The notes under the pieces were generated by a model, which was not told the DNA's origin, did not search any database, and saw nothing but the letters and a program-made list of their open reading frames with translations. A program made the position numbers and the translations under genes. Below, piece by piece: positions 16,861 to 24,312 of a DNA stretch of 64,000 nucleotides (position 1 is its first letter; each line of letters begins with the position of its first letter). Location of the stretch: assembly GCF_900107215.1 (NCBI RefSeq), contig NZ_FNPD01000005.1:62001-126000 (forward strand), written 5' to 3'. The stretch is from Acetomicrobium thermoterrenum DSM 13490 (GTDB lineage: Bacteria; Synergistota; Synergistia; Synergistales; Acetomicrobiaceae).

Positions 16861-17497
16861 TAGAATAACTCCTTTTCACATTATTGTAATAAGAGTTATT
16901 TGATAATGTTTTAGTCCCTCCCTCAACAACCCCTTCTCCTTTTATGACCGATACAACTGTCTTTAACAAACATTTTAAGTCGAACATGAAACTCATTTTT
17001 TGCACATATTCGCCATCATATCTGGCTTTTACTTCAATTGGTAGTTCATCTCTGCCGTTAACCTGTGCCCATCCAGTAAGACCAGGCCTAACGTCATTAG
17101 CTCCATATTTATCCCTTTCAGCTATCAGATCATACTGATTCCACAATGCGGGCCTAGGCCCTATAATGCTCATCTCACCTTTTATAATGTTGAATAGCTG
17201 TGGTAATTCATCTAAACTAGTTTTCCTTAAAATTTTACCCATCCTTGTGATCCATTGATCCGGATTTTCCAATAAATGTGTCGGCACGTCCTTTGGGGAA
17301 TCTATCCTCATCGTTCTGAATTTAAGCATATAGAAATGAGTTTTGTGCATACCTATTCGTTTTTGCTTGAATAAAACAGGACCCTCAGAATCAAGTTTTA
17401 TTAAAATGGCTATTAATAATAAAAACGGCGAAAAGATGACTATTGCAATGAATGAAAGTATAAAGTCAATGATTCTTTTAATATATTTTCTATACAT
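16829..17497 (-). CDS. Undecaprenyl-phosphate sugar phosphotransferase, short PglC/WecP type
   Basis: A 222-residue monotopic phosphoglycosyl transferase (Bac_transf). It begins repeat-unit synthesis by moving sugar-1-phosphate from a UDP-sugar to undecaprenyl phosphate. Residues 1-35 are the re-entrant membrane helix (YIKRIIDFILSFIAIVIFSP). The catalytic region has KFRTM, RKTSLDELPQLFNIIKGEMS (with the DE pair) and IIGPRPALW. It lacks the multi-helix N-terminal domain of the WbaP homologue at 24313. A second initiating enzyme supports two separate polymers. Confidence 0.9.
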   Translation of the reverse strand: MYRKYIKRIIDFILSFIAIVIFSPFLLLIAILIKLDSEGPVLFKQKRIGMHKTHFYMLKFRTMRIDSPKDVPTHLLENPDQWITRMGKILRKTSLDELPQLFNIIKGEMSIIGPRPALWNQYDLIAERDKYGANDVRPGLTGWAQVNGRDELPIEVKARYDGEYVQKMSFMFDLKCLLKTVVSVIKGEGVVEGGTKTLSNNSYYNNVKRSYSNEKDINNRGK

Positions 17498-17548
17498 GGT
17501 TTATCCACCCAACGTTTTGTATATTGTCAACTATATTGCTCTGCGCAC

Positions 17549-18007
17549 TCATCTTCTTCCTTCCTTAATATAGGGTACACCAAGATATTCGGGAACCCTG
17601 AATTCCTTTCTCGATATCGTCGCTAATATAGTTAGGATGTATGGTATGGCGATTATAAATTCGTTTGGGATGGCTTTGAAGCCCCATGTCTGTATTACGA
17701 TAGAAAAAGCGTCGGCTAAGCTGAAGATCAGCCCGCCGATGGCATCGCCTATCGGGTTCCAGTTTCCAAGGAAACATATCGCAAAGGCGATCCATCCCCT
17801 ACCGCCAATTATATCCCCAGTAAATAATCCTAAAAACCCTATCGAGTAAAATGCGCCAGCCAAGCCACATAGAATGCTGGAACACAACACTGCCTTAAAC
17901 CTAACGGAATCAACGTTTATGCCAGCTGCGTCCACAGCCTCGGGATTAGCGCCCGTCGAGCGAATCACCAACCCTGTTTTGGTTTTAAATAAAAGCCAAT
18001 ATATTGC
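17549..18007 (-). pseudogene. ABC-transporter permease fragment (BPD_transp_2, sugar/nucleoside type)
   Basis: The minus strand encodes about 150 C-terminal residues of a RbsC/YufQ-like permease: KTKTGLVIRSTGANPEAVDA, then GGRGWIAFAICFLGNWNPIG and an end at KEFRVPEYLGVPYIKEGRR. Homologues are about 300-350 residues with 8-10 helices, so the N-terminal half is missing. The permease-like reading starts AIYWLLFK at about 18007, and the bases immediately upstream are a repeat end (18008-18031). It was therefore cut exactly at the repeat. The best translation start left is a TTG at 17971, so it is unlikely to be functional. Confidence 0.8.
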
Positions 18008-18031
18008 GGGGTCGGATCTTTAATCTTGAAT
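18008..18031 (+). repeat. RAYT-type repeat end truncating the permease gene
   Basis: GGGGTCGGATCTTT then AATCTTGAAT matches the element end and forms the precise boundary of the permease remnant. The 330 bases to the next gene are AT-rich and hold no gene that I can support. A TATACT hexamer at 18312-18317 may be the -10 of the antitoxin gene. Confidence 0.7.
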
Positions 18032-18368
18032 TTTAGTTTAACAGCTTAACGATGCTGCCAAAATGCTTAACTGTTTTTGTATGTAAATGCTAATGACCTA
18101 ATTTAGACTGAAGATTAAGTTACCTTTATTTATTCTACACCCCTTTGTCCATGTTTATTTTGCCATAAACAATTTTGCTATAAACATCTTTGCCTTCCTT
18201 TTCAATCAATAATTAATATCCTCTCTTTTAACCAGGCTTTCCATGAAGGCAATAAAGACACTTGATGTGGGAAAAGCAGAGGATCGGACTATTGTTTCCG
18301 TCCAGTTTGAGTATACTATGAATGTAAGGAAAGTAAGGATTTCATTAATCAGAAGAGAGGGATAAGAT

Positions 18369-18626
18369 ATGGAGATCGCAAAGATCACCTCAAAGGGGCA
18401 GATTACCATTCCTATCGATATACGCCGCAAATTGGGGGTCAAGGAGGGCGACAAGATCTTATTTGTCGAGGAAGCAGGAAAGGTATACATTCTTAATGCA
18501 TCGATGGAGGCCCTAAGGAAGACACAGGCTGCTTTTGCCGGTGAGGCTCAACGCGTTGGATTAAATGACGAAAGCGACGTAGTCGCCATGATAAAAGAAC
18601 TTCGCCGCGAAAGAAAGGAAAAATAG
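18369..18626 (+). CDS. AbrB/SpoVT-type antitoxin
   Basis: An 85-residue antitoxin. Residues 1-45 are the swapped-hairpin AbrB DNA-binding fold (AKITSKGQITIPIDIRRKLG, then GDKILFVEEAGKVYILNAS). Residues 50-85 are a charged helix that would bind a PIN toxin. It is followed after one base by the start of a VapC-like gene that is cut at 38 codons, so the antitoxin is now an orphan. It would normally repress its own promoter; no operator palindrome is obvious. Confidence 0.87.
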   Translation: MEIAKITSKGQITIPIDIRRKLGVKEGDKILFVEEAGKVYILNASMEALRKTQAAFAGEAQRVGLNDESDVVAMIKELRRERKEK

Positions 18627-18627
18627 C

Positions 18628-18744
18628 ATGAGAATTATGTTGGATACAAAAGTGCCTGTATCGTTGCTTTTGTTTCCTAATCCGCAAATAAATGAAATGA
18701 TGGAGAATATATTCGCAGATCACAAGTTAGTGTTATCGTCTTAA
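18628..18744 (+). pseudogene. Truncated PIN-domain (VapC-type) toxin
   Basis: A 38-codon remnant reads MRIMLDTKVPVSLLLFPNPQ, INEMMENIFADHKLVLSS-stop. It is the N-terminus of a PIN ribonuclease with the first metal-binding aspartate (D6). The usual DTNVLVS is altered to DTKVPVS and the remaining acidic residues are absent. It follows the AbrB antitoxin by a single base, the standard operon order. The toxin is inactive. Confidence 0.75.
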
Positions 18745-18888
18745 GGTCTGGGGTACTATCCACTCTCAGCTGGAGGTGTTTTGTAAAGGCAGGATCTGAA
18801 AGATGCCCTATGTCAGATAAAATGCATAGCCTAAAAATATGGCTATGCCTGACTATCTGTTATTTGGTATCATTAAAATGGTCCGGAG

Positions 18889-19020
18889 TTGGAGGAGCAT
18901 CACATCATATGCGTGGAAGAGCTTTCAAGAAACCAGAGCGTCAGAAACATCGCTTCCACCTTTGACGTGGACGAAAGCACCTTGAGATACAGGCTCGGAA
19001 GGAAGCGGACCGACGTGTAA
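18889..19020 (+). pseudogene. Helix-turn-helix transposase N-terminal fragment
   Basis: An open frame of 43 codons contains CVEELSRNQSVRNIASTFDV and DESTLRYRLGRKRTDV-stop, a homeodomain-like HTH as found at the N-terminus of transposases. No catalytic domain follows. A hairpin GCATAGCC/GGCTATGC lies upstream at 18824-18848. The 194 bases downstream contain a GCTCAC/GTGAGC hairpin at about 19050-19068 but no gene. Confidence 0.45.
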
Positions 19021-19214
19021 ACGCTAACATAAAACTGGACCAAAGGTGGCTCACTTTTACGTGAGCACTATTGCCATTTTAGCATAGCCAAAAAAGATCA
19101 CTTCAAGCTTAATCACTTTATTGTGCTTGCTGCTGCTTCTTTCAGTAGGCTTTGCTCAGAGGTTCCTTAGAAGCTTAGAAGAGTGGTAGTAAAAAAACGG
19201 AGGGAGGTAAAGCG

Positions 19215-20243
19215 ATGTCACCGTGTTTGTTTTCAACATATTCACAAAACGAGAATAGGGTAACATCAACATTCCTTGCGGTGTTAAGTTCTTTATCTTT
19301 GAATTTGATGCAACAAATAATTGGGGCAATGATTGGCGATGAGGTGGAATTGATTAGATTCACCAACCAGCCTGCTAGCAAGAGACAACAGAACCACTCA
19401 GTACCAGATGCAATGATATCTGGGGATTTTAAGATACTAATCGAGACGAAACTACAACAAAATGCCGTGGATGAAGATCAAATCAGGAAGCATCAAAAAC
19501 AACTAGAAGATAGAAAAAATGCATACCTAGTTATATTAACTCCAGACCCAACGTGTCCTGGTGTTGTGGAAAATATATCGAAAGAAGACCCTAGAGTAGT
19601 GTGGTGTTCGTTTAACCAGATAAATCATATTATCGATAACTTCTTTGAAAACGGTTCTGAGGTAATTTCTGAAAAGGACGCCTTTTTGCTGAAAAATTTC
19701 CAAATGTTCCTAGATCATGAGAATCTTTTAAGTCAGCCCAAGGTTTTGATCGTTCCCATAAGTCAGCTCAAGGTTTTGATCGTTCCTGCGAGGTTTGCCT
19801 GGTCTCATTATTTAAAGACTTCGTCTTACGTCTGTCAGCCAAATCGGACTTTTCAAAAAACAACATACATCGCGTTTTACAACAGGGGCAAAATTATGCG
19901 AAAGGTTCCCAAAATTCTGAAAGCAGTAAATGAAGTGGTATTTTGGGAAGAAGGCAATTTCGAAGTATTGTCCAATGATTGGAGTCAGAGTGACGAAGAA
20001 AAATTCGGCGAAAAAATGAAAGAAGTTGTTAAAAAGTCAATTGGTTCGAGCTTGTATAATGTAGGAGAAAGTCACAAAGTATTATTATTAACAGGTCCCG
20101 AAGAAGAAGAAACAATTTGTATTAATAAAGAAATCCCGAATGATAGTGTAGACAAAAACGGTGCACCGACTGCGTTTGTACAAAGGCAAAGGTACACATC
20201 GGTGGAAAAGCTATTGAGAGCTGAAAAAACAAGTGATTTGTAA
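19215..20243 (+). CDS. PD-(D/E)XK-family nuclease-like protein of unknown role
   Basis: A 342-residue protein I cannot assign to a named family. Residues 60-80 contain HSVPDAMISGDFKILIETKL, the D-x(n)-ExK arrangement of PD-(D/E)XK nucleases, preceded by a helix starting at ENRVTSTFLAVL. The C-terminal half (190-340) is an uncharacterised alpha/beta region. Residues around 173-192 contain a tandem duplication (SQPKVLIVPI, SQLKVLIVPA) produced by a 27-base direct repeat at 19733-19786. A GGAGGGAGG ribosome site precedes the ATG. It stands alone between toxin-antitoxin relics, in a defence-island-like setting. A host-defence role is inference only. Confidence 0.6.
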   Translation: MSPCLFSTYSQNENRVTSTFLAVLSSLSLNLMQQIIGAMIGDEVELIRFTNQPASKRQQNHSVPDAMISGDFKILIETKLQQNAVDEDQIRKHQKQLEDRKNAYLVILTPDPTCPGVVENISKEDPRVVWCSFNQINHIIDNFFENGSEVISEKDAFLLKNFQMFLDHENLLSQPKVLIVPISQLKVLIVPARFAWSHYLKTSSYVCQPNRTFQKTTYIAFYNRGKIMRKVPKILKAVNEVVFWEEGNFEVLSNDWSQSDEEKFGEKMKEVVKKSIGSSLYNVGESHKVLLLTGPEEEETICINKEIPNDSVDKNGAPTAFVQRQRYTSVEKLLRAEKTSDL

Positions 20244-20254
20244 AAATATTTGGT

Positions 20255-20293
20255 GTCTACCATTATAAAACCACTAAATGAACGGTAGGCCCC
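20255..20293 (-). repeat. CGGTAGGCCCC-family 39-bp repeat
   Basis: GTCTACCATTATAAAACC then ACTAAATGAACGGTAGGCCCC. The reverse complement matches 43342-43380 closely (GCCTACCG, ATTTAGTGGTTTT, ATGGTAGAC). It lies 11 bases after the stop of the nuclease gene. The ends GTCTACC/GGTAGGC form an imperfect inverted repeat. Confidence 0.65.
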
Positions 20294-20306
20294 GCAATCG
20301 AAAGGA

Positions 20307-21200
20307 TCAGCCTTTCTGTTCCTCCAACTTATTTAGAAAGGCCATTACATACGAAAGAAATTTGCTGAAATCGTCCAATTCATAGTGGATTGTACGGTAA
20401 ACTAGCTTGCTATCAACTTCCCAATATACATGGACGATGATGTTGCGCATTGCGCATATACGAGCCAGTTTGTCGGCAAAACCTTTAGGGATGACATTTA
20501 GCGAGGCAAGTGTTTTGAAGATATCTGCATAGGTCTTTGGCGCCTTAAAATTGCCCTTAAACTGATGCAATGAAAGCAAACGATTGCCTATGTTTATACA
20601 CGTCTCGATTGCGATTTGTAAGTAACGTTCCGTCGCTGCCTGTAAAGTTTCATCTTTTAGATATTCCTCTATAGGCTTTTGTCGAATCTTTTCAAGGCGA
20701 CTTATGTATTCCTGTAACAATTCAATTTGGTTCATTAATTTAATATCCATTGAAGGCTCCTCCGAATCACCTATGAGTCTCTTGTAATACTCCCGCAGAA
20801 TCGGATAAAAGTCTAGGTAAGCGCCCAAAACCTTAGCCTGAAAATCTACCAAGGCTTGAGGATCGTAAAGGACCAGGATGACTTTATCTTCTATTGCGCT
20901 AAATTGCAGGGTTAACGGTGCAACACTTAGATTTACTAAGTCAAAGTCATCCGTGTGCATCAGCCGAGAGAGATCGAGGTAAAGATTTGAATGAATCTTA
21001 AACATTTCCCATTCGCTTAAACCTTCACGGTACAAAACTGCCAGGTCGATATCGCTCAAAGGCGTGACCTCATCTCGACTCGCAGAGCCGAACAAAAGCA
21101 GGGCTGCAACCTCTTTCCTGTAGGGCATTAGCGCATCCGGGGCCCTTTGAAGCTGTTTTAATATGAAATCAAAATCAAGCGGTCTTTCGCTCAAGCGCAT
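20307..21200 (-). CDS. Fused MntA-HepT toxin-antitoxin protein
   Basis: A 297-residue single polypeptide. Residues 1-135 are a minimal nucleotidyltransferase with LLFGSASRDEVTPLSDIDLA, so the GS-x10-DxD metal site is intact. Residues 145-297 are a HepT/HEPN helical bundle ending in CAMRNIIVHVYWEVD, an exact R-x4-H-x-Y ribonuclease signature. In type VII systems the separate MntA enzyme adds AMP to the tyrosine of HepT and silences it. Here both modules with all key residues are in one chain, so modification would be intramolecular or between dimer partners. No separate partner gene is adjacent. Domain calls are firm; the mechanism is transferred from the two-gene systems. Confidence 0.85.
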   Translation of the reverse strand: MRLSERPLDFDFILKQLQRAPDALMPYRKEVAALLLFGSASRDEVTPLSDIDLAVLYREGLSEWEMFKIHSNLYLDLSRLMHTDDFDLVNLSVAPLTLQFSAIEDKVILVLYDPQALVDFQAKVLGAYLDFYPILREYYKRLIGDSEEPSMDIKLMNQIELLQEYISRLEKIRQKPIEEYLKDETLQAATERYLQIAIETCINIGNRLLSLHQFKGNFKAPKTYADIFKTLASLNVIPKGFADKLARICAMRNIIVHVYWEVDSKLVYRTIHYELDDFSKFLSYVMAFLNKLEEQKG

Positions 21201-21221
21201 TTGTTTAACTCCTTTTTTAAA

Positions 21222-21359
21222 TTATGATCGCCGAGCAACCTTCGTGATGGTGTCTTGGTCTACGTCGATAGTATAAGACAGGCATGAGATCCGACGGAGC
21301 CTTATTGTGTCCACACCTTTAATCTTGAATATTGGTACTCTAAAGAACCTATATCTTGC
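21222..21359 (-). pseudogene. Second Rpn nuclease fragment
   Basis: About 45 codons encode RYRFFRVPIFKIKGVDTIRL and RRISCLSYTIDVDQDTI, parallel to the Rpn remnant at 15387-15838, and end in TAA soon after similarity stops. The upstream boundary is again a repeat end, about 12 bases away. It looks like a copy of the same repeat-plus-Rpn segment. Confidence 0.7.
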
Positions 21360-21370
21360 ATTTCAAAACA

Positions 21371-21464
21371 TTAGCTAAAAAATTCAAGATTAAAGACCTG
21401 ACCCTCGAGGTTTGATATTAGCTAAAAAATTCAAGATTAAAGATCTGACCCTCGAGGTTTGATG
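21371..21464 (-). repeat. Two tandem 47-bp units carrying RAYT-type repeat ends
   Basis: Two near-identical units (21371-21417 and 21418-21464) each contain TTAGCTAAAAAATTCAAGAT and TAAAGACCTGACCCTCGAGG with one base difference. The second unit overlaps the last ten codons of the phosphomannomutase gene and supplies its TAA stop. Confidence 0.8.
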
Positions 21465-22891
21465 ATTTGTCCTATCTGGTTTAATGTCTTGTATTTTAGC
21501 ATATCGCAATGCTCACTGGAAATGTAGGATTCACAGCGCACTACCAACACGGGCTGCGTGTTTGAGGCGCGCACCAAGACCCAACCGTCGTTCAAGTGAG
21601 CTCGAACGCCGTCGATGGTTATGACCTCCTGCACGTCGGGCCAGGCGGATATGGCCTCTCGAACTTGGCTAACTACGCCTTCCTTTTCGTCGTCAGGACA
21701 GGCTATGCGAATTTCGGGGGTCGCAAAAGTCGCAGGAAGATCAGCAAATAATCTCGAAAAGGTGACGCTTGGGTCGCCAAGCTTTGCATAGGCAAAGCAT
21801 TCAACCAACCTACAGGCGGCGTATATGGCGTCATCATAGCCGAAGTAACGGTCTGCAAAGAACATGTGTCCGCTCATCTCCCCGGCAAGGAGCGCACCGG
21901 TTTCTTTCATCTTCGCCTTTATGAGGGAATGGCCCGTCTTCCACATCAAAGGTTTCCCTCCGGCCCTTTCTATGGCCTCAAACACTGCCTTGGAGCATTT
22001 GACCTCTCCTATGATGACGGCGCCCGGGTTTTGCTCAAGTATCTTTTTTGCGTAAAGGTAAAGCAATTTATCGCCTCGAACGACGTTGCCCTTTTCGTCG
22101 ACTACGCCTATCCTGTCGCCGTCGCCGTCGAAGGCAATGCCGAAATCTGCCTTCCTGCTTACGACTTCATTCTTTAGGTCCTTCAAGGTATCTTCGACTG
22201 TGGGGTCAGGGTGATGGTTGGGAAAGCTGCCATCAGGCTTTATATATAATCCAAGGACTTCACAGCCCAGCGATTCGAGCACATCTTTCGCGATAGGCCC
22301 GGCTGTGCCGTTTCCTCCGTCGATGACGACCTTTGGCGTCGCCCGTGCTATTACCTTCCCATCTGTACGCGACAGAAGTTCCTTTTTATATGACGTTACT
22401 ATGTCTTCTTCTGATATTTCAGGCGCCAGTCCCGGAGCGGCCTTTTCGTATCGCAGGGCAAGCTCGCCAAGTTTTTTAAGTTCCTCGCCATAAAGGGTGT
22501 CGCTTCCCAGACATATCTTAAAGCCGTCGTATTCCGGCGGGTTATGGCTTCCCGTCACGGCTATGCCGCCGGCCACATCTAAAGCACAAGTTGCGTAATA
22601 TACGATAGGGGTGGTCACCATGCCCAAGTACAAAGGATGAAGCCCTCCATCCGAAAGGCCATGGCATAAAGCTTTTGCCAGGCTAAATGAGGCCGTGCGG
22701 CAGTCGTGGCCCACGGCCACAGTGGTTTCGTCGTATATACGGTGACATTTTAATCTTGCGTAATCCGCGTAGGCCCTGCCGAGGTAGTAAGAAAGCTTTG
22801 GGGTTAGCTCCTCACCTACAATCCCCCTGATGTCGTATTCCCGTATTACTGCAGATAGCACTTGGGATAGGTCTTTAGTCATCAGCGTCAC
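21437..22891 (-). CDS. manB: Phosphomannomutase / phosphoglucomutase
   Basis: A 484-residue alpha-D-phosphohexomutase of the AlgC/ManB type that interconverts mannose-6-phosphate and mannose-1-phosphate. It has the catalytic phosphoserine loop TGSHNPPEYDGFK, the metal loop AFDGDGDRIGV and the sugar loop GEMSGHMFF. Residues 1-20 give EYDIRGIVGEELTPKLSYYL, the usual N-terminus. The start overlaps the manC stop by four bases, so the two are translationally coupled and supply GDP-mannose to the operon. The last residues (RGSDL-stop) derive from a repeat end; the catalytic domains are complete. Confidence 0.92.
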   Translation of the reverse strand: MTLMTKDLSQVLSAVIREYDIRGIVGEELTPKLSYYLGRAYADYARLKCHRIYDETTVAVGHDCRTASFSLAKALCHGLSDGGLHPLYLGMVTTPIVYYATCALDVAGGIAVTGSHNPPEYDGFKICLGSDTLYGEELKKLGELALRYEKAAPGLAPEISEEDIVTSYKKELLSRTDGKVIARATPKVVIDGGNGTAGPIAKDVLESLGCEVLGLYIKPDGSFPNHHPDPTVEDTLKDLKNEVVSRKADFGIAFDGDGDRIGVVDEKGNVVRGDKLLYLYAKKILEQNPGAVIIGEVKCSKAVFEAIERAGGKPLMWKTGHSLIKAKMKETGALLAGEMSGHMFFADRYFGYDDAIYAACRLVECFAYAKLGDPSVTFSRLFADLPATFATPEIRIACPDDEKEGVVSQVREAISAWPDVQEVITIDGVRAHLNDGWVLVRASNTQPVLVVRCESYISSEHCDMLKYKTLNQIGQIIKPRGSDL

Positions 22892-24291
22892 TCCGTCCTT
22901 TTGTAGTCGTCTTCTATCCTAATTATGTCGTCCTCACCGACGTATTCGCCATTTTGGACCTCGATTATTTCAAGTGGGATCTTGCCGGGGTTTACCAGGC
23001 GATGGGGCGTGCTTTTGGGTATAAAGGTACTTTCTCCTTCGTGTACGTAAATTTCTTTGCCTCCAACGACAGCTAGGGCTGTGCCCCGCACCACTACCCA
23101 GTGCTCGGTCCTGTGATGGTGATACTGCAGGCTGAGCCTGGAGCCCGGATTTATGACGATGTGTTTTATCTTAAACCTGTCTCCCTGGTGCAGTATCTGA
23201 TACGTCCCCCAGGGTCGGGCGTTTATTGGTGCCTCGGTGGTCTCGCGGCGGCCCTGATCTTTCAGGTAATTTACGACGTCACGGACGGCCTGAGAAGAGC
23301 CTCTTTTTGCGACGAGCAAGGCATCCGGAGTATCCGCTATGATCAAGTCATTTACGTCAAGGCCTACGACCAGACGGCCGTTTGCGTATATCAAGTTGTT
23401 TTTGCCGCCTATGGTGTGAACGTCTCCTTTTTTGACGTTTCCGCCTTCATCTTTTTCCATGGTCTCATACAAGGCGTCCCAGGAGCCAATATCAGACCAG
23501 CCGCAATCTAAGGGCACTACTGCAACGTCTTTTTCCTTTTCCATGACGGCGTAGTCTATGGAAATTGAAGGCAGGTCTTCAAAGCTTGAAATTAAGCTTT
23601 TGTAACCTTCAGAGGCAGGCTCGCCTATTTGTGGGATGTCGCTTTTTAAGGCTTCCATCATCCTTTTTGCCTTAAACAGAAAAAACCCACCGTTCCAGAG
23701 GTAATTTCCTCTTTCAAGGTATGTTTTAGCTTTTTCCTCGTCGGGCTTTTCGACGAACCTGGAAACGATCTTATAAGGTAGCCCCTTGGACCTTTCTTCG
23801 TCTATCTCTATGTAGCCAAAGCCCGTATCGGCCCTGGTGGGCTTAACGCCAAATACAACTATATGACCCTCACTGGCTGCCTGGCGTCCCGAATTTATGG
23901 CCTCCTTAAAGGCCTCGTCGTCTTTTACTATGTGGTCGCTCGGCGATACGAAGATCAGGTCTTCAGGGTCTGCGCCACTTTTTAGCAAATATGCCAGCCC
24001 AAGAGCAATGGCAGGGCAGGTATTTTTTGCCATTGGTTCTGCTATTATGGGATCGTGGTCGAACTTTACGACCGTCTTCATCTGATGGCGTAAAAGTGCG
24101 CTGCACTGGTCAGAAGCGACGATATAAAGGTTGGAAGGCTGCGCTATCTTTGTCATTCTTCTCACCGTTTGCTGAAACAGGCTTTCTTCGCCTGCCAGGG
24201 ACAAAAACTGCTTGGGCAGCTCCTCCCGCGACCAAGGCCACAGGCGAGTGCCGCTTCCGCCGGCGAGGATCAAGATATAAAGATTATTCAT
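22888..24291 (-). CDS. manC: Bifunctional mannose-1-phosphate guanylyltransferase / mannose-6-phosphate isomerase
   Basis: A 467-residue type II enzyme. Residues 1-290 are the nucleotidyltransferase with LILAGGSGTRLWPWSREELP and the later FVEKPDEEKA and WNGGFFLFKA motifs. Residues 340-467 are the cupin isomerase with RPWGTYQILHQGDRFKIKHI and the metal ligands in QYHHHRTEHWVVVRG. It makes GDP-mannose from fructose-6-phosphate-derived mannose phosphates together with ManB downstream. It lies directly after the WbaP gene, 21 bases away. Confidence 0.94.
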   Translation of the reverse strand: MNNLYILILAGGSGTRLWPWSREELPKQFLSLAGEESLFQQTVRRMTKIAQPSNLYIVASDQCSALLRHQMKTVVKFDHDPIIAEPMAKNTCPAIALGLAYLLKSGADPEDLIFVSPSDHIVKDDEAFKEAINSGRQAASEGHIVVFGVKPTRADTGFGYIEIDEERSKGLPYKIVSRFVEKPDEEKAKTYLERGNYLWNGGFFLFKAKRMMEALKSDIPQIGEPASEGYKSLISSFEDLPSISIDYAVMEKEKDVAVVPLDCGWSDIGSWDALYETMEKDEGGNVKKGDVHTIGGKNNLIYANGRLVVGLDVNDLIIADTPDALLVAKRGSSQAVRDVVNYLKDQGRRETTEAPINARPWGTYQILHQGDRFKIKHIVINPGSRLSLQYHHHRTEHWVVVRGTALAVVGGKEIYVHEGESTFIPKSTPHRLVNPGKIPLEIIEVQNGEYVGEDDIIRIEDDYKRTE

Positions 24292-24312
24292 TTGTTGTGA
24301 CCACCTCCAAAG

